Positions 10,540 to 22,358 of a stretch of 64,000 bases of DNA are shown in pieces. The DNA is taken from assembly GCF_016545825.1 (NCBI RefSeq), contig NC_052618.1:36898196-36962195 (forward strand), given 5' to 3'. The notes beneath the pieces were generated by a model. It worked only from the letters and a program-made list of their open reading frames with translations, was not told the origin of the DNA and ran no database searches. The stretch is from Eucalyptus grandis (taxonomy: Eukaryota > Streptophyta > Magnoliopsida > Myrtales > Myrtaceae). Numbering within the stretch: position 1 is the stretch's first letter; each line of letters opens with the position of its first letter. Both the position numbers and the translations under genes were made by a program.

Positions 10540-11480
10540 ATTCACAATTATGATTATCCCAAAGACAGTCATAATTGGTCGACTAGTGAATACAAAACTT
10601 AGAATGTGATTCTCCATATTCGATCTTCCTCTTTCCTTCAAACTCTCAATTTCAGTTTAGCTTGCTTTTCTAGAAATGTCCCATTAGATCGAATCAACTC
10701 ATGACCATTGGCAACATCCTAAGATAGCAAACACTAAATAGAAATCTTGAGAATAAGTAAAAGTCATGAGGGCACTAAAATTGAGGAACTCTTTTCCTCA
10801 AGAGTTTCACACGGCATAAAAGTTGAGATCAACTTTTGCCACTCTTATTGGTCGTCTCATACATACGTAGTATGAAATACGTATTGCGGTATTAACTCAT
10901 TTCCCATGGAGCGTATGTCTACACCTTCAATACCGTATAGATGATAGTTCAGACATACCCAATGTCTAACTTGAGTTCACGTATCTACTCATTTACAAAA
11001 TTCATTAGAACTCACATCTGGCATCATAGACAGATAGAGTAAAATATGTGGGGTATTTTACTTTCGAACATAGTAAATATCATGTCCTCATCTTAACACT
11101 CAAGTTAATACGACTTATATATTTTAAGCTTGAGCTCTCGATTATCACCTAGATAATAAGCTTAAAAACAGTCTCATCTCTATTTATCACACAGTAAATA
11201 GAGGCAATTACCCATGTGAGTGGGCTAATCTTTTATCTGTCCGACATACTTTCTCAACTTAAAGTAATGCACTGAGCATTAAGATGCATAAAGATCAAAC
11301 AAAGATTCATAGACATTAACAATGAAAAACCAAAAGTTCATAAATGTGAACAAATCAGGGAAATTACAATCCAGTACATCAGACTCTACGCAATCCTAGA
11401 GATTTTACATGACCATAAAACACATCTCTAGGTATTGGCTTTGTCATAGGATCTGTTACCATTCTATGCGTAGATATGTA

Positions 11481-11930
11481 CTATAAGTTCACATCCTTTC
11501 GTGCAATCATATCTTTGATAAAGTTATACTTTGTATCTATATGTTTGGTATTGCCATGATATTTTGGATCTTTGGTGTACGCTATAACTGCTTGGCTATC
11601 ATAGTTAACCAACAATGGATTTGCAGCTTTTTCAATGACACCTAAATGATCCAAAAATCTCTTAAGCCAAACTCCTTCTTGTACCGCTGCTGATAATGCC
11701 ACGAACTCAGCTTTTATCGTGGACAAGGCTATACACGTTTGCTTCTTACTGCTCCATGACATGGCGCCATTGTTCAGTAAGAAAGCAAATCCAGAGGTAG
11801 ATTTTCTTTCATCTAAATCTCCTCCCCAATCAGCATCTAAATAGCCTTTAAGTCGCAGATCCTTTCCTTGGTAATTCAACTTGTAATCAGCAGTTCCCTT
11901 CAGATACCTCAGTATTCTCTTAACGGCCTT
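11481..11930 (-). pseudogene. Copia RNase H
   Basis: Retroelement RNase H domain that would remove the RNA strand during reverse transcription. Recognisable motifs are GYLDADWGGDLDERKSTSG, the SWSSKKQ block, the catalytic-region ALSTIKAEFVAL (usual family form AEYVAL) and NPKYHGNTKHIDTKY-like DPKYHGNTKHID. The reading frame is open over about 130 codons but detached from the RT upstream. Part of the decayed Copia polyprotein. Confidence 0.85.
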
Positions 11931-12104
11931 CTAATGTGCTTGACCTGGGTTGGATTGGTATCTACTCACCATTCCAACTGCAAAACATATGTCAGGTTTT
12001 ATGCACATCATAATGTACATCAAGCTCCCAACAGCACTAGCATAAGGAACATGTTTCATTTGTTCATTTTCTTGTGGAGTCCTTGGACACAGTCTATGGC
12101 TCAA

Positions 12105-12830
12105 TCATTCACCTTTTGCAATAGGAGTGTCTATAGGTTTACAATCTTGCATACGAAATTGTTCAAGAACCTTATTTATATATGTTTCTTGCGAAAGAGA
12201 TAACGATCTCTTCAAACGATCTCTTGAAATCTTAACTCCAAGAATGTATGCAGCCTCACCCAGATCCTTCATCTCAAAGTTGGAAGACAACCAACTCTTG
12301 ACAGTATTAACAAACTCCATATTGTTTCCGGCAATTAGTATATCATCAACATATAATGATATGATCACAAATTGATCCTTGGATGATCCTCATCAATCAT
12401 TGTAAAATCATATGCCATTATGGCATTATGAAAACGTATATACCATTGTCTTGACGACTGCTTAAGGCCATATATCAACCTCAAAAGTCGACATACCTTT
12501 CTTCTTGGCCTTTCACTATGAAACCAGTAGGTTGTTCCATATATATTTCTTCCTCTAATTCTCCATTGAGGAAAGCAGTCTTAACATCCATTTGATGTAA
12601 CTCAAGATTCATACTAGCCACTATTGCCAGAATAATGCGAATCGAGGTAAATCTCACTATATGAGAAAATGTTTCTTCATAATCAATTCCTTCCTGTTGA
12701 TTATACCCCTTCGCCACAAGGCGAGCTTTATGTCTTTCTATCGAGCCATCATCTTTTCGCTTTATTTTGAGAACCCACTTGTTCCCAATAGCTTTGTGTC
12801 CTTTTGGAAGATCAACCAGTTCTCAAACTT
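12105..12830 (-). pseudogene. Copia reverse transcriptase (frameshifted)
   Basis: Two open pieces in different frames. 12717-12481 carries the conserved EGIDYEETFSHIVR and HQMDVKTAFLNGELEEEIYM blocks. 12368-12105 carries the catalytic box as LYVDDILIAG, then the LGVKI and LSLSQETYINKVLE blocks. The ~110 bp between them does not maintain one frame. The family's catalytic Asp pair is retained, so decay is by indels rather than active-site loss. Confidence 0.87.
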
Positions 12831-14080
12831 GGTTTGACTTCATTGACTCAATCTCCTCTTCCATTGCATGAATCCATTTTTCCTTACTAGGGCAATTTAG
12901 AGCCTCATTAATATTTCTTAGCTCATCCTCATCTTGCGGAGCAATCATAAAAGTTTCCCCTTCAATGTCAAAACGTCGACGGGGAATACTTTGGCGACTT
13001 GTTCGCCGTATGGGAGATTGTACACTTTGCACATCATTCCCCGTTATGCTCCCACTAGGATTAGATAATGATAATGTCGTTTCATCATGTGGTTGCAATT
13101 GAGAATAAGTTGAATTTAATTCGTCATTTCTCATATTACTCCCACTTGGATGAACTCCACTAATATCATTATCTTGATCCAATGTTTCAAATAGGGAGTA
13201 ATCTTCCCCTATTTCGCCCTTCTTAGGAAATTCATCTTCTAAGAATGTGACATCCCGTGATTTAAATTCAGTTATACTCACACTTTCCTGCTCACCTATG
13301 AACACATACCCTTTCGAGTGTTCGGAGTATCTTATGAAAATACTCTTCTTTCCTCTAGGACCCAATTTCCCAAACTTGTGAGAGGACTCATGAGTATAGG
13401 CAGCACAACCCCATAGTTTAAGAAAACTTAAGTCCGATTTTCTACTTGTCCATAACTTATATGGAGTGGAAGTAACTGATTTGGAATGCACCCGGTTAAG
13501 TATATAAGCAGCAGTTAACAACGCATCACTCCAAAAAGTGATAGATAAGTTAGCATGCGTCATCATGGACCTAACCATTTTCAGTAGGGTTCTGTTTCTT
13601 CTTTCCGCAACACCATTTTGTTGAGGAGTATATGGAATAGGCAACTGTCTTTCTATTCCTTTCTCATCACATAATTTTTTGAACTCATCCGATAAATATT
13701 CTCGACCTCGATCGGATCTTAATACTTTTATTTGCTTGTCTAATTGATTTTTTTACCAAGTTCATAAACCTTTTGAAACAACTTAATGCTTCAGATTTAT
13801 AATAAATCAAATAGACATATCTGAATCGAGTATAATCATCTATAAAAGTGATGAAATAAACAGCCTAATGCCTTCCTTTCACATTCATTGGGCCACAAAC
13901 GTTAGAATGGATTAAATGCAGAGGAAATTCAGCTCTTTTACCTTTTCCAAATGGTTTCCTTGTCGTTTTCCCTACTAGGTAATGCTCACATATGGGCAAA
14001 TCGACTCTTTCAATGTTGCCTAACAAGCCCTATTTGGCTAGTCTATTCATACGTTGTAGGCCAATATGACCAAGTCTAGC
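12831..14080 (-). pseudogene. Copia integrase
   Basis: The C-terminal half is clear over 13644-12823: PYTPQQNGVAERRNRT, then MTHANLSITFWSDAL, LKLWGCAAYTH and the GKKSIFIRYSEHSKGY block, followed by a Ser/Asn-rich linker toward the RT. The N-terminal half (13645-14080) is visible in broken frames. It would insert the cDNA copy into the genome. Confidence 0.83.
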
Positions 14081-14083
14081 ATG

Positions 14084-14515
14084 TCACACATTCACATCAT
14101 TATCATATGTATTAGGAGACGTGAGAAGGGAATAACAAACATTTGCATTAACATAGTCAATATCTAATACAATAAAACCATCTAGAAAATAACCACAACC
14201 ATAGTAATTTGTATCCAAAAACAAATCCACACCTCTATTATGGAAGTTCATAGCAAAACCTAATTTAACCAACACTAAAACAGACATTAAATTCCAACAA
14301 ATCTCTGGAGCAAATAATACATCATGTAGGAACAAAGTGCGTCCACCACACATGTTCAGTTGGTAGGTGCCAATTCCTTTCACTTCAGCTCTGGAGTTGT
14401 TTCCCACATAGATCCACTTAGTTCTAGTTGGTACTCGTCAGAATTCCACGAAGGATTCTCTATCCTTCACTACATGGTCTGTCGCTCCTGAATTCACAGT
14501 CCACAAAGGATTAGA
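14084..14515 (-). pseudogene. Copia protease and pre-integrase region
   Basis: 14407-14084 keeps the strand pattern of the Copia gag-protease/pre-integrase junction (KGIGTYQLNMCGG, LHDVLFAPEICWNLMSV). The Asp-Ser-Gly-Ala type active site lies just upstream (14480-14515, 'VNSGATDHV'-like), beyond a break in frame. Confidence 0.7.
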
Positions 14516-14521
14516 CTCAGT

Positions 14522-15447
14522 TTAGAATACAGAACTTGACACAAAAGCAAAGTTCTGAAAAGTACAAGGGGTGTATACCTTCTTTGACTCACGACAGTCG
14601 CGAGTATAGTGACTCTTCTTGTCATAGTTGTAACACTTCACCCTTGTAAGCTTCTTCATTCGATGACGCTTTCCTCTTTCATGTTGGTTCAGCTTAGGCT
14701 TCTTCCCTGAAGGATCTGCTTCCTTGCCTTTCCCTTTATCAAACCAGTTAGGACGTTTGTGCTTGGAGCTCGAAGCTCCATGTGAGCTAGAACCAGCATG
14801 GTAGATTTCAGCTTCTAGCTTAGCCGCCAAGAGGCGGTCCTCTTCCAGCTCAAGATAACGTACTGCATCCTCAAAGGTTTTGATATTTTCATTATGGGTC
14901 AGGTGCACCTTCATATGCTCGCAACTCTGAGGCAAGGAACAAATCACTGCTTGCACTTGCTGCTCATCAGTGAGGACATGACCAGCATCTTTCAGCTCAT
15001 TAATCATGTTTAACATCTTTCTAAGATGTTGCTTCATGGTCTGACCATGAGGCTTCTTATAAGAGTCAAACCTAATAGTGAGCTGCCTCAGTCTGGTCAC
15101 CGAAGTATGACCAAATCTTCCTGCTAATGCTTCCCACATTTCCTTGGTGTTCTCAAAACGCCTAAACTCTCGCATGACATCATTTTCCATGCTACTCAGC
15201 AACGTAATGCGTTGCTGATGCGAGCAAGAGAGTTCTTTCTTTTCCATGCAGCAAATGCTTCCTTATCTCTCTTGTGCTGTGCAGTGTTTCCTTCTTCAGG
15301 TTCTACCATGGTCAGGTTAAGAGCTTCTAATGCCTCTTGCTCTTCCAACACATATTGGATTTTAATGTGCCATATTTCATAGTTATCGCCATTGAGCTTT
15401 TCACATTTGTTCAGCTCGGCAACTATGCTCTTTGTGGCTGAAGCCAT
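14522..15447 (-). pseudogene. Copia gag
   Basis: UBN2-type Copia gag, starting at MASATKS (15447). Early motifs are LNGDNYEIWHIKIQYVLEE, then TKEMWEALAGRF, LRQLTIRFDSYK and EDAVRYLELEEDR. A frameshift near 15230 separates the first ~80 codons. The nucleic-acid-binding knuckle reads CYNYDKKSHYTRDC, so the second zinc-ligand Cys has become Tyr. Confidence 0.85.
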
Positions 15448-16802
15448 TGATCTGAACACATCAGACATATATATGCACGAATTATTAATGCCTATCATTT
15501 ATGCATCCATTTTGCACAGATCCATCATATTAATGAACAATTTCAAGTAAGGTTTCGGAATCAAAATGTCACTATGTTTCCAATCATCCTCCAAAAATCC
15601 TAACTTAAAACTATCATTAATATAATTGTCTTATGCAAAATAAATTCTATGAAGCTACAAAAAACTTCTATGAACTACCCACAGCAATCAACAATAACAG
15701 AAAGTAAATAATATTTAACATCCAATAGAATAATAATGCTTTCACATAATACAACTAACATATCAGTTGTTACATCAACAACAATCAGGTAGTAAACATT
15801 ACATAAGATGTTCACAAAGCACACTTAACAAAGGCCAGCCAATATATCTAACACCAAGTCAATACACGAACTGGAAAAGATCCTATTTTATTCAATTTCT
15901 TGATCTTTTCCCTTGTAACAATCTAATAATAATTATCTATAAAATCCATCACAATTTTCCTATATGAAGCGACTCTGTTGACATCCCATATGCGATTCAA
16001 CACTCCTTGCCATTCTGGTGGAAGGGTGTTCATGAAAAATTGCACCATCTCAGACTGTGGCATAGGACGACCATTCCATATGACCTTTTTTGAATTTTCC
16101 CGTTAACTTCAAGGACGTGATCAATTAAGTCATCACTCTTCCATCGATGATCAGTCAGCTCAGTTATCAACGTAGAAAGCCTTTCCTTTTGTTCATCGGT
16201 AATTGCGCGAATAGGTGTGCGCAACCTTAGGGAGGCATTGTTCCTGCAACAAATGCAGAACAAATAAGGGATCACATATAATCCACATAGACTTAATTGA
16301 AAAAGAAACACATTTTTTTGGGTCAACGGTCAACGGTCGAAGTCCACGGTCAACGGTCAACGGTCAACAGTCGGGTCACCGGGTTGTCGGACTGGACGGA
16401 CTGGTCAAACTGGTCAGGCCAGTTAGGCCAGGTCGGACCAATCGACCGGCGCGTGCCTCGCACATGCCAGCGACCGCGAACGCGCACGTGCGTCGCACAT
16501 GCGCGCGTCGGTCGCGCACGCGGGCGACACACGCGCCGAAGACGCCGATTCGTTCCGGCTGTGCATGGGGGCGCATCTGGCAGCCGTTAGCGGCGTTCCG
16601 CCACTCATCGCCATCGTCTCGACGAGCACTTCCATCCAACGCCATTAGCAAACAATTTTGAGTTACAAAAACTCGAAAAAAGAGATGAACAGTGCTCGGG
16701 TGTCGGGATTTTTCACCCCGATCGGTGTCGGCCGATTAATTTTGTGAAAAAACAATAAGAAATCATCCATAAACATGAAAGGGGTCGGGAAAACATGAAC
16801 TA
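15448..16802 (-). other. Long 5' leader of the Copia element
   Basis: About 1.35 kb lies between primer site and gag. It contains a region with coding-like character on the minus strand (about 16200-15960, e.g. RLSTLITELTDHRWKSDDL) that I do not recognise. A GC-rich segment (16380-16640) and a GGTCAAC array follow. Confidence 0.5.
16321..16372. repeat. GGTCAAC heptamer array in Copia leader
   Basis: Six or so near-perfect copies of ggtcaac, some separated by short variants, directly inside the element's leader. Confidence 0.85.
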
Positions 16803-16817
16803 GGGCTCTGATATCAA
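16803..16817 (-). other. Primer-binding site of the Copia element
   Basis: On the minus strand, TTGATATCAGAGCCC directly follows the 5' LTR. It is the common Copia variant of the initiator tRNA-Met primer site. Confidence 0.78.
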
Positions 16818-17284
16818 TGTTGGGTTTGTCGGATTCCCAAAAACCGGATTCGACACTAAATCGAACCCTTAAAACGAATGCGGAAGACGAGCTCGGGAAA
16901 TTCACATGTATCACCGATCCTAAAGCACACCACGAAATCGAGCGTACCTTGTTAACCACAGATTAAACACCGACGCCAATATGAGGAAGAGAAAACCGAT
17001 CCCGTTCGATCTGATGACGTCAATTGGGCTTAAAGGGAAGATGGATTCGCCTTTTGCTTACTGTTTTCTTTTTGGAGGGAGAGAGGGAGGAAAGAACGTA
17101 CGTAATATGCCAAAAGGTACGTTCATCCCTCTCTCTTTCTCCTTTTATACGTTCCCTCCAAAAAAGAAACGTACCCCTTCATCATATCCCTCCATCCATG
17201 GGCCCTAATCTTGTGGGCCGGGCTTTTAGGCCCAACATGGGTGGACGGGCCAACTTAGGCCCATCACATTAAATAAAACCATCG
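16818..17284 (-). repeat. 5' LTR of the Copia element
   Basis: 467 bp, the same length as 9803-10269. Its outer end reads CGATGG on the minus strand where the other copies read TGATGG, so the first base of the LTR appears mutated. Confidence 0.9.
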
Positions 17285-18059
17285 AACTGAAATAGTGGCG
17301 AAGATTGTAGTCCTTTGATTTATGTTTGTATTGAGTTAGTATTGTCCAACTCATTTGTCAATATAAGTGGAGGTTCATATTGTCATCAAAGTAGCTCCAA
17401 GATCAACTATGTCGCTTGATTCGAAAATTTTTCATCAGTCTGCATGAAATATACATAATTGAAGTCCTTTCTATGCCAGATGCATATATGGAACCTTCTA
17501 TCAAGATTATATCTCATCCAAGCTATCCTTCTTGGACTTCACAGCCCACAATAACAAATATATTGACTTTCTTCCAAGTTTTGTTGATACAATCACGAGC
17601 CGCTTCTCTTTGCTTCTACTCCCCATTACAAACTTGATAAGATGATTTGCCTTAATTTGAAGAATTGGGGTTTGGTTGGGTTCGGTTGGGTTTGATTAGG
17701 GTTCTTGAAAGATGGAAATTGATTTTTTTTTCTCAATTTTTTAAAAATAAGCTTAGGGTTCTTCAATCAGATGACAAAACAACGCCGTTTGCCTTCTCAA
17801 TTGCTAATTTTCGCTAGTCGGCACGCCACGTTAGATGATTTATTATAAATTTATGCCACATCGAATTTTCCAGCAAAACAAATTGTTGATGGCACTCAAG
17901 TAAATTGATCTTCAAAATTTATGACGCTTAAATAAGCGCCAAAAAAAAAAATTATGACATTGAAGTAAGTGCTGTACAAAAGTTACGACACTTTAAATAT
18001 TCTTATCATTTATATATGTATCCTAAGTATAAGCACAAACATTTTCTAAAAAACATTAG
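17285..18059. other. Non-coding interval
   Basis: No supported gene. AT-rich with scattered short repeats ('ttatgac..ttaagtaag' units near 17910-17990). Confidence 0.4.
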
Positions 18060-18500
18060 TCTATTGAATATCTACACTATATATCAAAGGGACGAGGACC
18101 TTCTATTCTTTAGAAATCTTCACTCAAGTTCCTTTTCTCACACCTACCATCGTAGCAGAAAATATAATGACTGGGGGTAATTTATTTCCAACTAGAAGTA
18201 CGAAAAGCAAAGTTACATTGATATGGCCTAATTTTACTGTTAATTCCTTAGACTTTGTGACAGAAGAGATTCAATGTACATTTTATCGCATAATTTAAAA
18301 TTTAAAGAATTGATTAAACATACGTATCTATAAATTATATTTTCAGGATTCTCTAGACAAAGTTGTAATACGCAGTTTCTTTTATGACATTTGGAAAGAA
18401 TAATGAACTAACTATTTAAATTTTGACTTCCTATTATGAAATTGAAAAATGTAAGATACATTGAATAGGACTGTAATAAGTATTACTAAATCATAAGCGT
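18060..18500. repeat. Dispersed ~600-bp repeat, copy 3 (diverged)
   Basis: The order of blocks matches copies 1 and 2: 'ataatgactggggg', then 'attttactgttaattcc', 'agagattcaatg', 'tttcaggattctctagacaaagtt' and 'tttggaaagaataatgaac'. It is more diverged than copies 1 and 2 are from each other and lies just upstream of the RRP42 pseudogene leader. Confidence 0.5.
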
Positions 18501-18659
18501 TAGGGTGAGCTACAATTATTCAGATCTTAAACCGTTTTAGGAGTAACCAGTAGTCATTTTAAAGTCGACTGGATACTTAAAAATAACTTTAAGAATCCAA
18601 TTGCACAAACAAAAAAAAGGAGAGGGACCTAATTGAACATTTACAAAAAATCCAGGGAC

Positions 18660-21590
18660 TAGTTTAAACAAGATAGTTGCCTCAGTCTCTCTCGCTCTTC
18701 CCTCGCTCGCACAGAGCTGTCCCACCCTCTCGCCGCCGTAACTCTCGCCGCCGCCGTCGCCGCCGCCGCCGCCGGCGGACCTCTTTCGGTCTCTGCCTTC
18801 CGCTCTTGGCTGCGCAACCCTGCTCCGTCTCTCTCGTTTCTTTTCCAGCTCGCCGACTCCGGGCCGCCGCTAGTCTCTACTGTGTCCCCCGCCTAGCTCG
18901 CCGGTTCGCCGTCGAAACCAAGGTCAATGTGTGATTTGTTAATGATGTACCCAAGTTCAGTTATCGATTCTAATGGGGTTGGAAGTGCAGAAGTTAGAAC
19001 TTTTTTCACAAAATTTGGTAGTTGTGAGAGCGCATAGAACCTCTGTAAAGCTGGTCATTGCGGCAATGTTGTCATCTCCATGGAAACTGATGGGCTTGTC
19101 TGAATGGATGAAACGATTATGTCTGGCTTGGCAAGAGAAATTTGGGAGCAGCCGAAACTTGTTTTCTTCGAGCATCACATGTCTTTGCTCCTTGTGCTCC
19201 AGTATTATTACGATGATCAGAGTTTTCTTTTGCTTACGCAGGATGACCGGTTTATCTCTTGGAGAAAAGCAATTCATACAAGGGGGCATAGCCCAAGACC
19301 TCTGCTCTGATGGTCGTAAACAACTAACTTACGGACCCATATATGTCGAAACCGGGGTCATTCCTCAGGTACTTCATAATCGCTGATTCGCGGTACATAG
19401 AAATGCCACGCTTGATGTTTTATGTGGTGAGATACATCCAATGCAAATACTGTTTTGCACATATGACAGGCCAATGGCTCGGCAGAGTTAGAATGGGTGG
19501 GACTGATGTCATTGCCAGTGTGAAAAAGCATGATTCTTTCTTTTTTTCTTTTTGGAGGTCTTGGCAGTTTGGTGGTGAGGAGTTTTCTTTCTGTTTCTAC
19601 TCAGTATGCCCATGGCACCCTGGTGTTTGTGTTTCGTAGTGTGGTACTCATTATCCCCTCCTGATATTTTCCAATGCAGGCTAAAATTGGATGACCAAGT
19701 CCACTACAACCCAACAGAGGGAAGGTTTCTATATATGTTGATTGCAGCCCAACTGCCGCTCCAATGTTTGAGGTCCTATACTTTTAATTCTGCGGCTTCA
19801 CAACATATCTCTTCTGGTAATTTTAGTTTGCATAGATCTGATAGTTCTAATTTTTCTCTCCTTCATGTTTCTTTTGAATGTCCCTGACTATGAAGTTAGT
19901 AGAATAAGTGGATTGATATTGTTTAAAAATGAAAGGGTGGGTTTGAAGCCAAATACTAACATTTTAAAACTTTGTTCATATAAGCTGCACCATGTCTGAT
20001 ACAGTATGCTTCCGGTGCACAATTAGAGAATAGATAAGTATATGACTTTTTAAATTTACTGATATGCAGCTGATTGCTGCCTTCAAACTGAACGTTGACT
20101 TGGTTCTTATGGGGTTGATTGATGCTTCTAGACAGCATCTGGTCTCTGATTTAGCTTTCAAATTTCTCTTCTTGAGCAAGATCAACAGAAACCAAAAAAA
20201 TTACTGACATTTTGAATTTTTGTTTGTATGAGCTACGTTATGTTCGATACAGTATGCTTCTGGTACACAAGTAGAGATATACATATCAGTTTTAAATTAA
20301 CTGATAGCTCGCCAATTGATTTCAAAATGAACTTTGACTTGGTTATTTCGGGGTTGCTAAATGCTTCTAGATGGCATCTGGTCTCCGACTCAGTTTGTGG
20401 ATATTCTCATTTTTCCCCCTGAGCAAAATCAACAGAAAGCTAATTTTTTCTCTGTGGAAACTCAGTTGCAAATTGGATGTTTTATTGTCACTATCCTGCA
20501 CCATATTGTTCTTAACTTCTGATAGTTATTTCAATTTAACATTGCAGTTTTATGCAGGGTAGCGGGGGTGAGGAGTTGTCAACAGAACTCTCAGTCGCTC
20601 TTCAGCGATGTCTTTTGGGTGGGAAAAGTGCAGCAGGTTTGAAATTTTTCGTACTGACTTTGAAATGCCCCGAGTTTCTACATAATAGCCATCCTTTAAA
20701 CTTTCTTTCTCTGCATTTTTCTGAGGGAAAACATATTCTTCTTTTATTCTTTTGGCCGCGTGCTATCAGATGTGTATTAAATCACAAGCTGTGAATGTTT
20801 ATATTTCACAGGTGCTGGAATTGATTTGTCATCTCTGATAGTTGTGGAAGGAAAAGTCTGTTGGGATCCGTATATCGATGGTCTTGTTGTCAGTTCAGAT
20901 GGGAATCTCATAGATGCTCTTGGTGCTTCCATCAAGCTACATCTTTCTCGAGCATTCTGTTTTGTCAAACATACTCTTAGATGGGTTTGGGCTCGATATA
21001 TTTGGTACCTTCAACTTCGTAATTAATTGTGTCCTGATTCACAAGGTCCTTAGTGTAGTATGCTCTTAAACTTTTTTCTGGCATCCCCTCTGTTGCTACT
21101 TCTGGAGTGGAGGCTGCTCTGAGCAACACAGGCATCCCCAGAGTGCATGTCGCAGCCGAAGAATCCGGTGAAGATCAACCCGATCTTGACATCAGTGATG
21201 AAGAATTTTTACAATTCGACACATCTGGGGTTCCTGCCGTTGTTACATTGACAAAGGTATTAAAGCTTCAGTATTTCTCCACTTCCAGATTTGTTTAGTG
21301 TCACCATCGAATTCTCATCTTCTGCCTTGTCCAGGTGGGCAGGCATTGCATTGTAGATGCGACTTTGGAGGAAGAATCACAGATGAGCTCTGCTGTTTCT
21401 GTTTCCATCAACAGGAAAGGGTTAATTTGTGGTCTTACCTAGCGGGGAGGTGCAGGTCTGGATCCAAGTGTCATACTTGATATGATATCTGTGGCTAAGC
21501 ATGTAAGCGAACAACTAATCGATCGGTTAGATTCCGTGAGATCGGTTAGATTCCGTGATATCTGCCGCTGAAGCCATTGAAGAAGAATGA
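18660..21590 (+). pseudogene. RRP42: RRP42 (exosome RNase PH-like subunit) non-processed pseudogene
   Basis: RRP42 is one of six RNase PH-like ring subunits of the nuclear and cytoplasmic RNA exosome. Exons recognised: 19243-19368 (MTGLSLGEKQFIQGG), 19470-19523 (MGGTDVIASVK), 19680-19772, 20558-20637 (LSTELSVALQRCLLGGKS), 20812-20936 (SSDGNLIDALG), 21113-21256 and 21335-21590 (GLDPSVILDMISVAKH). A GC-rich leader with (CCG)n precedes (18670-18930). Introns are kept, so it arose by DNA duplication. Lesions: a 1-bp deletion near 19483, lost GT donors after the exons ending at about 19523 and 20936, TGA at 19692-19694, TAG at 21440-21442, and a ~19-bp duplication near the C-terminus. A functional copy should exist elsewhere. 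Confidence 0.9.
20000..20430. repeat. Tandem duplication inside an RRP42 pseudogene intron
   Basis: 20000-20190 and 20240-20430 are diverged direct copies. Both start near 'gatacagtatgcttc' and end near 'agcaa(g/a)atcaacagaaa', with 'tgacttggtt' and 'gatgcttctaga'-type blocks between. Confidence 0.7.
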
Positions 21591-22358
21591 TGCTCTTGTT
21601 GGTAATTTAGGCAACGGCTAATCGATCAGTTAGATTCCAAGATATCCACGCTATGCTGCATATTCCTTCTTTTACTAATTTAATCCACAGTTACCTGTAG
21701 CATAAGTCAGTGTCATATGTGGCTGGGAAATGTCTTCAATTTGATGTCCTCACTGGCTACTCCGATTGAAAAAAAAGGCTTATGATTTGATCAATTTGGG
21801 GAGAATGAGGTGGTGTGCAAGTAACAGGATTCAAAGGTTCTGTTGGGGTGGGACTTTCTTCTCCCATTGGTGTCCGTCTAAGTTATTTTTCTTGCCATCT
21901 CGTTCCACAGTTAATGCTCTTGGTGCACCCTCTTTCTTTGGTTTAAATTTTAAGGTTGCCAACCAAACTAAGTGCCATTCGGCCCAAAAATCAAAAAACG
22001 ACCAAAAATGCAAAATTTCTACTTATGTTAATCTCCATTTGGATTGCTTAGCTCGAAAGCTGTGGATGAAACCTGATAAGCGGGTTCAGATTATCTAAAT
22101 AAACTTCAACACTAGACAAGGGAAGGGATGAGCTCTCAGTGGAAGCAGTGAATGCAACACAAACAGAGCATCATGCCTTCTAGTTTAAAAAGCGAAGAGG
22201 CTTACTTTTTCTCTGGCCACAGAAAAAGACACTCATTTGTTTTTAAACTGTAAGATTGATTTGTCTGCTGTCAACAAGAAAAAAGAATCGAAAGAATTTA
22301 CATTTCAAGAACCACTCAAAAGAATCGTCATATGTTAACTGCTGCTATCAAGTTTCCA
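21591..22358. other. Intergenic interval between RRP42 pseudogene and PPR gene
   Basis: No supported gene. The first part may be residual 3' UTR of the RRP42 copy. A short repeat of 'gctaatcgatcagttagattcc' at about 21617 echoes the terminal duplication of the pseudogene. The last ~250 bp would be the 3' UTR of the leftward PPR gene. Confidence 0.4.

Larger units (their letters stand above)
9803..17284 (-). mobile_element. Ty1/Copia LTR retrotransposon (decayed)
   Basis: 7.48 kb, transcribed leftward. Its 467-bp LTRs lie at 16818-17284 (5') and 9803-10269 (3'). A tRNA-Met-type primer site follows the 5' LTR and a purine-rich tract precedes the 3' LTR. In minus-strand order it encodes gag, protease, integrase, reverse transcriptase and RNase H, which is the Copia order (integrase before RT). 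All reading frames are interrupted. The LTRs differ at roughly twenty positions, so the insertion is several-fold older than the Gypsy-like element. The flanks (ggctg and aactg) match at only three of five bases. Confidence 0.92.
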
